Assembly (NCBI GenBank): GCA_964646205.1
Contig: CAZYAZ010000008.1
Coordinates: 1 to 64,000, forward strand
DNA from: UBA8437 sp964646205
GTDB lineage: Bacteria > Planctomycetota > Planctomycetia > Planctomycetales > Planctomycetaceae
DNA: 64,000 bases
Direction: 5' to 3'
Below, piece by piece: positions 51,933 to 60,615 of this stretch. Each line of letters opens with the position of its first letter. Positions within the stretch are counted from its first letter, which is position 1. Under the pieces are notes generated by a model. It did not search any database. It was not told where the DNA came from and worked only from the letters and a program-made list of their open reading frames with translations. A program made the translations under genes and the position numbers.

Positions 51933-54092
51933 ATGTCTCGCCTGTTGCTGATTGCGGTCGTCGGATTGTCGTTTGTGGTGTGTGAACTGCCCGCAGCGAG
52001 GCCGGACCGCGTGTTTCCCGAGGGCAAGGCTCCGGCCGACAGTCGATTGGAGACGGTTCGCGAACTGAGAGACAAGTACCATCCGTGGGCGCCGCCCAGC
52101 ACTCGCAAGGCGTGGGTCGCAGAGTCCAAACGTGTCCGGCGGCAACTGAAGGTGGCCACGGGGCTGTGGCCGGCGTGGTCACGTGGGCCGGTTCAGGCGG
52201 TGATTCATGGCCGGGTGGATCGAGGTGATTACACGATCGAGAAGGTGTATTTTTCCAGCATCCCGGGGCATTACGTCACAGGCAATCTGTACAGGCCGAA
52301 ACGCGCGAGCGGTCGTCGTCCGGGAATCCTGTGCCCACATGGGCATTGGCCCAACGGTCGATTTCACGACGCGGGGGCCGAAGAGGCCGCGAAGCAGTTG
52401 AAGGCCGGTGCTGAGAAGTTCGAATCCGGGGCGAGGTTCCCGTTGCAGGCTCGTATGGTTCACCTGGCCCGCATGGGGTGCGTCGTGTTTCATTACGACA
52501 TGGTCGGGTATGCCGACAGTACGGCGATGCCGCACCGAACCGGTTTCGGAGACGTGGCCGCTGTACTGCGACTGCAAAATCTCATGGGATTGCAGACCCA
52601 CAATTCTATCCGCGCCATCGATTTTCTCGAGTCTCTCCCCGACGTCGACAAGAAACGCATCGCCGTCACTGGTGCCAGTGGAGGTGGGACCCAGACGTTC
52701 ATGTTGTGTGCGCTCGATCCGCGGCCCCGAGTGGCTTTTCCGGCCGTGATGGTATCGACCGGAATGCAGGGCGGCTGTGTCTGTGAAAATTGCAGTTTTC
52801 TACGACCCGGGATCAACAACATCACGATCGCTGCATTGTTTGCCCCACGCCCGATGTCTCTCAGTGGAGCCAATGACTGGACAATTGATATCGAGACGAA
52901 AGGGCTGCCTGAATTGAAAGCTGTCTATGGCCTGTATGGCAAGTCGGAGCTTATTCACGCCAAGTGTTACCCCCAGTTCGGGCACAACTACAACCAGATC
53001 TCGCGGGAGATGATGTATTCGTGGATGAACCGGCATCTCAAGCTCGGATTGGATGAACCGATTCGCGAGAGAAAATTTGAACCGATGGCATCGTCAGCGC
53101 TCAAGGTGTTTGACGATGACCACCCGCAGCCCCGCGACGCGATGTCGCTCGAACAGTACCGCGAGGCGAAGACGCAATTGGACGATCGCGGGTATTCGAA
53201 GTTGTTGGCCGGTGCCAAAAAAGGTCTTACGCAGTATCGCGAGGTGGTTGGTGGTGCCGCGGAAGTCCTGCTGTCAGTGTCGGAGTCCACTCAATACCGG
53301 GTCGTGAGAATCGGGCAGGGTCAGTTGCCTGCCGGCGGGACGTTTGCAACCGGTACAGTGAGTTGTGAAGGCCAGCGACACGCAATCCCCTGGACGTTAC
53401 TGAAACCCACCAGTCGCAGTGGCAAGCCAAAAGTGGTGGCCTGGTTCGATGGTCGTGGTAAGGCGGCGTTGTTTGATAAGGAGGGAAAGCCGGGGCCGGC
53501 GGTCGGGCGACTGCTTGAAACGGGTCACACCGTTTTCTCGGCTGACCTGTACCTGACCGGAGAGATGGCTCCGGGGAAAACTCCTGTTGCTCGCGTGGCC
53601 ACGCATGACAGCTTCATCGGATACACCTACGGTTACAACCTGCCACCGCTGACTCACCGTGTGAGAGATATTCTGACGGTGGTGCCGGCGCTTTCCGGTG
53701 AATTGGGAGTCGCGTCCAAGGGGAAGAGGTCCGGGGTGCACCTGGTCGGCACCGGTGGAGCCGGTGCCTGGGTCTTGCTTGCTCGTGCAGCGATGTCACG
53801 TGGTCGCCGGAGTCGTGGGCTAACAATTGCCGACGTGCAGGGTTTTGCGTTTTCTCGCATCACCCGTGGAGATGACCCGATGCTTTTGCCTGGCGCGTTG
53901 AAGTACGGTGGCCTGGGTGGTTTGGCCGCGCTGGCAGCACCGTCTCAACTCGTGGTTGGGGGCGTGCAAGGAGTCCCAGAGGCGGAACTGATGCCGTTGA
54001 CGCGGATTTACAAGGTGACTGACGGAAAACTGACACTCGAACCAAAATCGTTGTCGTCCGAAGCCATCGTCTCAATCCTGCTGGCCGAGTGA
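51933..54092 (+). CDS. secreted two-domain alpha/beta hydrolase (acetyl xylan esterase-like)
   Basis: A 719-residue protein with a signal peptide (LLLIAVVGLSFVVCELPAA). The first hydrolase domain (about 95-380) has the oxyanion region RPGILCPHGHWPNG, the nucleophile Ser in VTGASGGGTQ and a late GHNYN His. The second domain (about 480-700) has the fold-like spacing but GTGGAGAW in place of the nucleophile elbow, so it looks inactive. The group is similar to planctomycete esterases annotated acetyl xylan esterase or glycosyl-hydrolase-associated. It probably acts outside the cytoplasmic membrane on polysaccharide esters. The stop overlaps tsaB by 21 nt. Confidence 0.85.
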   Translation: MSRLLLIAVVGLSFVVCELPAARPDRVFPEGKAPADSRLETVRELRDKYHPWAPPSTRKAWVAESKRVRRQLKVATGLWPAWSRGPVQAVIHGRVDRGDYTIEKVYFSSIPGHYVTGNLYRPKRASGRRPGILCPHGHWPNGRFHDAGAEEAAKQLKAGAEKFESGARFPLQARMVHLARMGCVVFHYDMVGYADSTAMPHRTGFGDVAAVLRLQNLMGLQTHNSIRAIDFLESLPDVDKKRIAVTGASGGGTQTFMLCALDPRPRVAFPAVMVSTGMQGGCVCENCSFLRPGINNITIAALFAPRPMSLSGANDWTIDIETKGLPELKAVYGLYGKSELIHAKCYPQFGHNYNQISREMMYSWMNRHLKLGLDEPIRERKFEPMASSALKVFDDDHPQPRDAMSLEQYREAKTQLDDRGYSKLLAGAKKGLTQYREVVGGAAEVLLSVSESTQYRVVRIGQGQLPAGGTFATGTVSCEGQRHAIPWTLLKPTSRSGKPKVVAWFDGRGKAALFDKEGKPGPAVGRLLETGHTVFSADLYLTGEMAPGKTPVARVATHDSFIGYTYGYNLPPLTHRVRDILTVVPALSGELGVASKGKRSGVHLVGTGGAGAWVLLARAAMSRGRRSRGLTIADVQGFAFSRITRGDDPMLLPGALKYGGLGGLAALAAPSQLVVGGVQGVPEAELMPLTRIYKVTDGKLTLEPKSLSSEAIVSILLAE

Positions 54093-54758
54093 GTCAATCC
54101 GAGCCTGTCGTTTTTCTTCGGCCGCACTTTGACGCAGGTAAAGAGGGGTCAATTCCGCTGGAGTGATACCCTGGCCGGTGTGGGTTGCCAACTGGCCGAG
54201 TTGTGCGATCGTTTGGGCGGCCGGTTCGCAGGCGATCGCGCCGGCGAGGTGGTCGTCAAGCAGCCCGGATGAGGCCGTGACGACAATCTCGCCCGGGATT
54301 CTTTCGGAACACCATCGGGCGGCCGGGACAATTCGGTGGTCCTGCGTGGCTTCCCATTGTTGATCGGACTGTTTGACGTAAGGCCGCACGAACAACTCGT
54401 GCCGTTGGGCGTCGGCAGCAACCCACACTGAAGTCGCTCGTACCTCGACGGCCGAGGCAATTGCTTGAAACGTGTCGATCGCGAACAGGCGGCAACCGGT
54501 GGCCCAGGCCAGGGTCTTGGCAAACGCAAAACCTACCCGAAGGCCGGTGAAGCTGCCTGGTCCCCGGCTGACGGCTATCAGGTCGAGATCGTTGGATGAG
54601 AGTGCATTGTCGGCGAGAAGTGATGCAACCAGGGGCGGCAAGGCCTGGGCATGCCGAAGATCACCGTGGTCGAGTGGGAGGCTCGCAAGGCAATCCGAGT
54701 CGCGGCAAAGAGCGATTGACCCGGGGCGTCCGGACGTTTCGATTCCCAGGGCGAGCAT
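54072..54758 (-). CDS. tsaB: tRNA threonylcarbamoyladenosine synthesis protein TsaB
   Basis: A 228-residue ASKHA-fold protein that partners TsaD and TsaE in making t6A-37 of ANN-decoding tRNAs. The signature ALGIETSGRPGSIAL opens the protein, with SRGPGSFTGLRVGFAFAKTLA in the middle. The length is normal. It converges with the esterase gene, overlapping its last 21 nt. The start of the kinase gene upstream is independent of it (20-nt gap). Confidence 0.95.
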   Translation of the reverse strand: MLALGIETSGRPGSIALCRDSDCLASLPLDHGDLRHAQALPPLVASLLADNALSSNDLDLIAVSRGPGSFTGLRVGFAFAKTLAWATGCRLFAIDTFQAIASAVEVRATSVWVAADAQRHELFVRPYVKQSDQQWEATQDHRIVPAARWCSERIPGEIVVTASSGLLDDHLAGAIACEPAAQTIAQLGQLATHTGQGITPAELTPLYLRQSAAEEKRQARIDSLGQQD

Positions 54759-54778
54759 GTCCAGGATCCGGGCGAGGA

Positions 54779-55675
54779 CTACTCGCCGGCACCTTCCAGT
54801 CGATTTCGTGCGTCACGGAAGCGGGCAACCATTTGTGATGCCGAGGCCCAGCGAGAGGAAGGATCGGATTCCAGGCCTCTCATGATTGTTTCCGCGACAT
54901 CCTCGTCGATGTCAGAGACGAATTCACGGATGTCAGCCGCCGGCGTGTTGATTCTCTGTTGCATCAGGTCAATTGTCTGTCCGGTGTTGTCCCACGGGAG
55001 GCGGTTGGCGTACATCTCGAAGCACGTCATCGCGTAGCTGAAAATGTCTATCCGTTGGTCGGTTTTCTTCCTCTTCATCAGTTCCGGTGCCATGTACTGG
55101 GCCGTGCCAGTACGATTTCCCGGTTGCTGGAAGGGGGGTGTGTTGGGGACCACCAGTCCGAAATCAATCAACTTGATGTGATATGTTTCGTCGAGAAGGA
55201 TGTTTCTCGGACAGATGTCGCGATGAATCAGATTTTTGGAATGAAAGTGTTCGATTGCCTCACCCAGTTCAATCATGAACCGTAGGCGTCCCTGCTGCAT
55301 GTGTTCATTCTGCGTGTCGATCAGGAAGCTGAGGCTGACACCTTCGACGAATTCCATGACGAGAAATATCTCGTTGTCGACGGTCCAGCCATGTTCGTAT
55401 GTTTTGACGATTCGCGGATGGTCCAGTTGGACCGCGACCTCACCTTCGCTGGGGCGTGTGAGTCCTTTGGCAAGGAACCGATCGTCGAGCTTGCGGGTCT
55501 TGGCCATGTCGAGGATTTTGACCGCGTACATGCGATCGGTCGCCGGGTCCCGTCCGCGAAAGACCTTCGACATGCTGCCCTGGCCAATCCGCCCGATGAG
55601 GTCGAAGCGAGACGTGAGGTCGACCTTTTCGACCTTCGGCTTCTTTTCGAAGAGCTTCTTGAGAAACGTGAGCAT
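54779..55675 (-). CDS. Ser/Thr protein kinase, catalytic-loop Lys replaced by Cys
   Basis: A 298-residue soluble kinase, essentially the catalytic domain only. GQGSMSKV (31-38), K53 (AVKIL), DFG (171-173) and APE (196-198) are present, but the catalytic loop reads HRDICPRN (151-158), with Cys155 where Ser/Thr kinases have Lys. HRD Asp and Asn158 remain, so activity may be kept, as in tyrosine kinases that also lack this Lys. It lies 9 nt downstream of accD on the same strand. Confidence 0.9.
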   Translation of the reverse strand: MLTFLKKLFEKKPKVEKVDLTSRFDLIGRIGQGSMSKVFRGRDPATDRMYAVKILDMAKTRKLDDRFLAKGLTRPSEGEVAVQLDHPRIVKTYEHGWTVDNEIFLVMEFVEGVSLSFLIDTQNEHMQQGRLRFMIELGEAIEHFHSKNLIHRDICPRNILLDETYHIKLIDFGLVVPNTPPFQQPGNRTGTAQYMAPELMKRKKTDQRIDIFSYAMTCFEMYANRLPWDNTGQTIDLMQQRINTPAADIREFVSDIDEDVAETIMRGLESDPSSRWASASQMVARFRDARNRLEGAGE

Positions 55676-55684
55676 GGTGGGGGC

Positions 55685-56551
55685 CTAGTGGCCGCAGTAA
55701 TCGATGAGTCGAGCGAGTTCGCTCCGGAGGTCGTGTCGTCGAATGATCCTATCGACGAAACCGTACTGCAACAGGAATTCGCTGGACTGGAAATTGTCGG
55801 GCAGTTCCATGTTGACCGTGTTCTTGATTACACGGGGGCCGGCGAATCCGATCAAAGCCTTCGGTTCGGCAACCACAAAATCTCCGAGGGAAGCAAAACT
55901 GGCCGCGACTCCTCCCATCGTGGGGTTGGTCAACACGGAAATGAACAGGCCTCCGGCCTGGTCAAAACGTGCGAGCGCGGCTGAGACTTTCCCCATTTGC
56001 ATCAGGGAGAGAATGCCCTCGTGCATACGGGCACCGCCGCCAGAGCCACTGACGATAACCAGTGGCAGTTGCAATCGTGTCGCCTGTTCGATCGCACGAG
56101 TCAGCTTTTCACCCACAACCGAGCCCATGCTCCCCATGATAAAACCGGCATCGGTTAGGGCAAAAACCAGCGGACGTCCCCGCATGTAGCCTCGCCCAGC
56201 CACACAAGCCTCGGTGAGACCTGTTTTTGCTTGCTCGGATGAAAGTCGTTCGGTGTAACTCTTTCTCTGGTCAGCAAATTCGAGCGGATCGCATGGCAGC
56301 AATCCAGCATCCCACTCTTCAAAACTGTCCTCGTCAAGTAGCTGGGCGATACGGGTGGTGGAGTTGACGTAGAAGTGGTGATCGCATTCCGGGCAGCAGG
56401 CGAGATTCTCTTCGACCTGTTTGCGGTAGACCGTGGCGCCACAGCCATTGCAGGCCATCCACAAACCTTCGGGTACACCGCGCTTGTTGCGGTCTTCGTG
56501 CGTCAGCCAGGTCTGTGTGTTGGCCTTAGCCACGTTGTGCACTCCCGTCAT
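55685..56551 (-). CDS. accD: acetyl-CoA carboxylase carboxyltransferase subunit beta
   Basis: Carboxyltransferase beta subunit, first step of fatty acid synthesis. From the ATG at 56551 it has 288 residues. The N-terminal zinc site is ACNGCGATVYR with CCPECDHHF; the crotonase-like core has ALTDAGFIMGSMGSVVGEK, IVSGSGGGARMHEG and PTMGGVAASFASLGD. GTG at 56533 is an alternative start with GGGAG before it. The gene overlaps the pseudo-phosphatase gene upstream. accA is not in the window. Confidence 0.95.
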   Translation of the reverse strand: MTGVHNVAKANTQTWLTHEDRNKRGVPEGLWMACNGCGATVYRKQVEENLACCPECDHHFYVNSTTRIAQLLDEDSFEEWDAGLLPCDPLEFADQRKSYTERLSSEQAKTGLTEACVAGRGYMRGRPLVFALTDAGFIMGSMGSVVGEKLTRAIEQATRLQLPLVIVSGSGGGARMHEGILSLMQMGKVSAALARFDQAGGLFISVLTNPTMGGVAASFASLGDFVVAEPKALIGFAGPRVIKNTVNMELPDNFQSSEFLLQYGFVDRIIRRHDLRSELARLIDYCGH

Positions 56552-57185
56552 CGCCGGCGATGGGGACCAGGCTGCCGGAGGCCACCTGGGTTCGCCAGGG
56601 GTGGTCAGGATCGGCTTCCGGCACACTGCCGTTAGTTGAGTAGATCGAAATCAACTGATTGGGTCCTCGGCAGCCAGTTACAGACTCGAACTCGGGACTC
56701 GCCGACGTGATCGCACATCCCAATAAGGTGGCCAGCGGGTCGGACGTCACAATTGCGAGCGACTCTTCTCGTTTCATCGGCTTTTTGAGTACCGCCAGAA
56801 TACGCGCCAGGGCTTCCTGAACCGTTTCTCCGCCAGGAGGTCGCACCGTCTCGGGCGATTCCTGCCATTGCTTGAGTACCTTGGGACTCTTCCTTTTGAT
56901 CTCTTCCAACGACAGTCCCTGCCAGAGGCCGTGGTCGATGTTGGCCAACTCGTCATGAAATTGGACCGGAAGTTGGAGTGCGTCGCCAATCGCCTCGGCC
57001 GTCGAGCGGGCCGGGTCGGTTGTCGCGGTGTAGATTGCCTCCAGGGGCAACGCGACGAGTTGGGAAATCGAGTTGGCCAACTGGCTCCGCCCCTCGTCGT
57101 TGAGTGGCAGGTCGAGGTTTCCCTGGATTCGATTGTGTAAGTCAAAATCCGTAGAGCCAGGTCGGACGACTGCAATGATCGGCAT
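56526..57185 (-). CDS. histidine phosphatase-fold protein lacking both catalytic His
   Basis: A 219-residue protein of the phosphoglycerate mutase-like fold. The signature R-H-G is R8-P9-G10 (VVRPGSTDFD): the phospho-accepting His is Pro. The second conserved His is D149 (VTSDPLATLL, where SHG is usual). The Arg in DPARSTAEAI (R60) is kept. It therefore cannot use the normal phosphohistidine mechanism and is probably a binding or regulatory protein. It overlaps accD by 26 nt and follows rpe by 5 nt, so it is co-expressed with central and fatty-acid metabolism genes. Confidence 0.85.
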   Translation of the reverse strand: MPIIAVVRPGSTDFDLHNRIQGNLDLPLNDEGRSQLANSISQLVALPLEAIYTATTDPARSTAEAIGDALQLPVQFHDELANIDHGLWQGLSLEEIKRKSPKVLKQWQESPETVRPPGGETVQEALARILAVLKKPMKREESLAIVTSDPLATLLGCAITSASPEFESVTGCRGPNQLISIYSTNGSVPEADPDHPWRTQVASGSLVPIAGDDGSAQRG

Positions 57186-57190
57186 CGGCC

Positions 57191-57922
57191 TCAGGCCTCC
57201 TCATCTGTGAGGGGGGAGGTGGCGATGGTCTTCAGGGATTGGATGGCTGCCTGGTAATCATCGGATTGCAGGATGGCACTACCCGCGACAAAGACCCGTG
57301 CACCAGCCGCGTGTGCTGAGGCGATGGTGGTTGGTCCGATGCCGCCATCGATGGCGATAGTCGTGCCGGAGTCACAACTTGTGGCGAGTTGTTCAATCTT
57401 CTCGAGTGCGGTGGTCTGAAATGCTTGGCCACCAAACCCCGGTTCAACACTCATGATAAGAATCTGATCGGCAAGTTCGGCCAGTCCGTCGAGTTGGGAG
57501 ACGGTGGTGCCAGGGTTGATGGCAATGCCCGAGACGGCGTTCGCCGCCCGGATGCGCTCGAGCGTGTTGCCGAGTGAATCCGTGTCGTTTCCGAAGGATT
57601 CCAGGTGAACGGTGATCCCATCGCAACCGGCGTCGAGGAACTCGTCGAGATACTGGGCGGGGTCACTGATCATCAGGTGGGCGTCGAGTGGGAGGTGAGT
57701 GAGTTCTCTGAGTCCGGCAATCACAACCGGGCCATAAGTGAGGTTGGGGACGAAGTGGCCATCCATCACGTCCAGGTGCAGCAGGTCGGCGCCAGCGGCT
57801 TCGAGCAGTTCGACTTCGCGGTGCAGGTTGCCAAAGTCGCACCCCAACATCGAAGGGGCGACAATCGGTGTGCGGGTGGTGAAGATCTCCAAGAGATCCC
57901 GGCGACTCATCGACGTGTTCAT
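57191..57922 (-). CDS. rpe: ribulose-phosphate 3-epimerase
   Basis: Interconverts ribulose 5-phosphate and xylulose 5-phosphate. A 243-residue TIM barrel: VAPSMLGCDF, LLHLDVMDGHFVPNLTYGP (metal-binding H and D), LPLDAHLMIS, IMSVEPGFGGQAF and IAIDGGIGP are all present and in order. There is an extra ~10-residue N-terminus compared with many homologues; an internal ATG at 57910 would remove four of them. It heads the group rpe, pseudo-phosphatase, accD, kinase. Confidence 0.96.
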   Translation of the reverse strand: MNTSMSRRDLLEIFTTRTPIVAPSMLGCDFGNLHREVELLEAAGADLLHLDVMDGHFVPNLTYGPVVIAGLRELTHLPLDAHLMISDPAQYLDEFLDAGCDGITVHLESFGNDTDSLGNTLERIRAANAVSGIAINPGTTVSQLDGLAELADQILIMSVEPGFGGQAFQTTALEKIEQLATSCDSGTTIAIDGGIGPTTIASAHAAGARVFVAGSAILQSDDYQAAIQSLKTIATSPLTDEEA

Positions 57923-58036
57923 CCGGTCGGGGTCGCGCGGGACAGGGGCATAACGCTTCGAGCTCGGTCCTGCCAGTGAGCGGGTATTCTGACCGAGTGG
58001 CTGAGTTGCGTCCAGTGAAAATTGGTCCGCCAGAAC

Positions 58037-59056
58037 CTAGAGCGCCGCGAGGCGTGCGATCAGGTCCGCAGTGCGGTTGGAATAACCGTATTCGTTGTCA
58101 TACCACCCGAGGACCTTGACCATGTTTGGGCCGATCGAGGTTGTCCAACTGCCATCAAAAATGCAACTGTGGGTGTTGCCGATGATGTCACTGGAAACAA
58201 TCGGGTCGGTGGTGTATTCCATGATCCCGGACAGGGGGCCGGCAGCCGCATCCTGCATGGCCTGGTTGATTGCCTCCGCGGAAGCGTCGCTGCTGAGGGT
58301 GGCGACCAGGTCGGTGATGCTGCCGGTCAGGACCGGCACGCGAAGGCTAATGCCGGTCAGTTTTCCGTCGAGTTCGGGCAACACCATTCCCACAGCTTTG
58401 GCAGCCCCGGTTGAAGTGGGGATAATGTTGGCGGCCGCTGCACGAGCGCGTCGCGGGTCGGAGTGCAGTTGGTCACCGGTCCGCTGATCGTTGGTGTAGG
58501 CGTGCACGGTGGTCATCAGGCCGTGTTCCAGCCCAAATTGTTCGTGCAGCACCTTGGCCATCGGGGCCAGACAGTTGGTCGTGCAACTGGCGTTGGAGAC
58601 GCAGAGATGATCGGCAGTCAGTTGGTTGTCGTTGACTCCAAGCACGACGGTGAGGTCGGGTGAGTCCTTTGCTGGCGCGGAGATGACCACCTTGCGGGCA
58701 CCTGCAGCCAGGTGGCTGTCGTATCCGGGGCGTCCATCGCTGGCGCGATTTGTGAAAAAGCCGGTCGATTCCAGCGCGACTTCGACTCCCAGTTCGCCCC
58801 AGGGCAGGTTGCTGGGATCGCGTTCGGCACAGATACGGATGGGACGTCCATTGACAATCATCGTGTTTCCGTCGACTTCGACGGTGCCGGGGAAGCGGCC
58901 CTGGGTGCTGTCGTACTTGAGCAGGTTGGCCAATGCTGCGGGATCTCCGAGATCATTGATGCCGACGACGTCAAATTCGTCGCCACGGGCGGCCAATGCC
59001 CTGAACGTAATGCGACCAATCCGACCAAACCCGTTGATACCTACCTGGACTGCCAC
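58037..59056 (-). CDS. gap: glyceraldehyde-3-phosphate dehydrogenase (type I)
   Basis: Glycolytic NAD(P)-dependent dehydrogenase. The GTG at 59056, with CAGGAG 9 nt upstream, gives 339 residues starting VAVQVGINGFGRIGR; longer in-frame starts upstream are not supported. The active-site Cys is C158 (SNASCTTNC) with H185. The cofactor residue after the second strand is Asn-Asp (GINDL), consistent with NAD preference. It ends 114 nt before the rpe gene's start on the same strand. Confidence 0.97.
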   Translation of the reverse strand: MAVQVGINGFGRIGRITFRALAARGDEFDVVGINDLGDPAALANLLKYDSTQGRFPGTVEVDGNTMIVNGRPIRICAERDPSNLPWGELGVEVALESTGFFTNRASDGRPGYDSHLAAGARKVVISAPAKDSPDLTVVLGVNDNQLTADHLCVSNASCTTNCLAPMAKVLHEQFGLEHGLMTTVHAYTNDQRTGDQLHSDPRRARAAAANIIPTSTGAAKAVGMVLPELDGKLTGISLRVPVLTGSITDLVATLSSDASAEAINQAMQDAAAGPLSGIMEYTTDPIVSSDIIGNTHSCIFDGSWTTSIGPNMVKVLGWYDNEYGYSNRTADLIARLAAL

Positions 59057-59200
59057 GGTGAGGACTCCTGAGTGGTGATTCTCTTGTGTTCGTTTTTGCG
59101 GGAGGATTGCCGGTGAACACCGACGAAAGCTTCCTCGCAGTTGGAGGAATTCGATGGTAGTGGGGGCATCCTGAGGCGACAAGGTAGGCGGTCGCCGTGG

Positions 59201-60577
59201 CTAGCCCAGCAGTTGTGGCTGGATGTCACCGGTGGGGACAACCCGGTACGGGCGTTCGAGTTGGTCGTGAATCTCACCGTCGTGTGAAATTCCCAGGCAA
59301 TCAAAGAGCGTTGAAATGATGTCGCCGGGTACCAACGGATCGGCTGCAGGAAACCCACCGATGGCGTCACTGCGTCCGTAGATCAAACCCTTTCCAAAAC
59401 CACCGCCAACCATCATCAGGCTGTAACAGAAGTTCCAGTGATCCCGGCCAGCCTTCGGATTGATTTTTGGTGTGCGTCCAAAATCGCCAAAGATGCCCAC
59501 AACGGTCCGTTCGAGCATGCCACGGCGAGCGAGATCGTCGATCAGGCTGCTGGCCGCGGCATCAAACTGTGGCAGGAGGGTGCCTTTCAGCCTGCCAAAG
59601 TTGTTGGTGTGGGTGTCCCATGTTGCGTTGGCGTCAGGCGCCCAGGCGATGGTGACCAGGCGGGTGCCCGCCTCGATCAGCCTCCGGGCCAGCAGGGTGC
59701 TTTGGCCATAAATATTGCGGCCGTAGGCATCTCGGGTCGAGGCAGTCTCCTCGCTGATCCGGAATGCACCCTGCGTGCCTTCAGACGTTAGCAGGTCGAG
59801 GGCACGGGCTTGAAAACTGTTCATCGCCCGGGGCCCCCGGTTTTCGGAGGCGAGGCTCGTGCGACGGTTGAGGTCTTCAAAGAGGCGTCGACGGACCGAA
59901 AGTCGTTGGGCCGAGACGCCGGTACGGAGGGTCAACTCGGGGACTGCAAATTCACTGCTGTTGGGGTCGCGCAGAACAAATAGCGGGTCGTGTGAGCGGC
60001 CAAGAAAGCCACCAAAAAAACCGGGCTGGGGTGGTCCGCCTCGTCCTTCCTGGGTCATGTAGGGCAAGGTGACGTGCGGCACAACAACCTTCTGGGGAGG
60101 CCGCAGTGAAGTCAGGATTGATCCCGGGGAAGGGTGGTCGGTCTGCTTGGCTCCGCCGCCAAGTTCTCCACGGTCATGACCGGTCAGCGAGCAATAGACT
60201 GCGGCCGCGTGAGCGTTGTTCACGCTGTGGTGCATCGAGCGGACCACGGTGGCCCGGTGCATCTGGCGGGCCAGCTTGGGCATCAGGGAGCCGACACGGT
60301 AGCCGGGGAGCGACGAGGCAATTGTCCCGAATTCACCCCGGATAGCCTCGGGGGCGTCTGGCTTGGGGTCCCACATGTCCAGGTGGGGAGGGCCACCGTT
60401 GAGGTGGATCAAGATGCACGCGTCGGCCCGTGTGTTTTTACCCCTGGCCTGGGTTGTCTCGCGAGCGGCCAGAAAACCAGGCAGACTCACCCCGGTCAGG
60501 CCCAGCCCGCCGACCTGGAGCAGGTCACGTCTGGACAGGCAAGAGGTCGGTGTTTGGTGATCGTTCCGAGTCATCAA
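59201..60577 (-). CDS. Tat-exported DUF1501 protein
   Basis: A 458-residue DUF1501 protein. The twin-arginine signal CLSRRDLLQVGGLGLTG opens it; the core has ILIHLNGGPPHLDMWDPKPD, VVRSMHHSVNNAHAAAVY and GDFGRTPKINPKAGRDHWN with the conserved His/Asp sites of the alkaline phosphatase-like fold. In planctomycetes these genes are usually paired with a DUF1549/DUF1553 cytochrome-like gene; here none is adjacent. ATG at 60574 is an alternative start. The export route fits the tatA pair in this window. The function of the family is not established. Confidence 0.92.
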   Translation of the reverse strand: MMTRNDHQTPTSCLSRRDLLQVGGLGLTGVSLPGFLAARETTQARGKNTRADACILIHLNGGPPHLDMWDPKPDAPEAIRGEFGTIASSLPGYRVGSLMPKLARQMHRATVVRSMHHSVNNAHAAAVYCSLTGHDRGELGGGAKQTDHPSPGSILTSLRPPQKVVVPHVTLPYMTQEGRGGPPQPGFFGGFLGRSHDPLFVLRDPNSSEFAVPELTLRTGVSAQRLSVRRRLFEDLNRRTSLASENRGPRAMNSFQARALDLLTSEGTQGAFRISEETASTRDAYGRNIYGQSTLLARRLIEAGTRLVTIAWAPDANATWDTHTNNFGRLKGTLLPQFDAAASSLIDDLARRGMLERTVVGIFGDFGRTPKINPKAGRDHWNFCYSLMMVGGGFGKGLIYGRSDAIGGFPAADPLVPGDIISTLFDCLGISHDGEIHDQLERPYRVVPTGDIQPQLLG

Positions 60578-60615
60578 ACCATTAAAGCACAGGGGGGCGG
60601 TTGTGGATATGCGGG

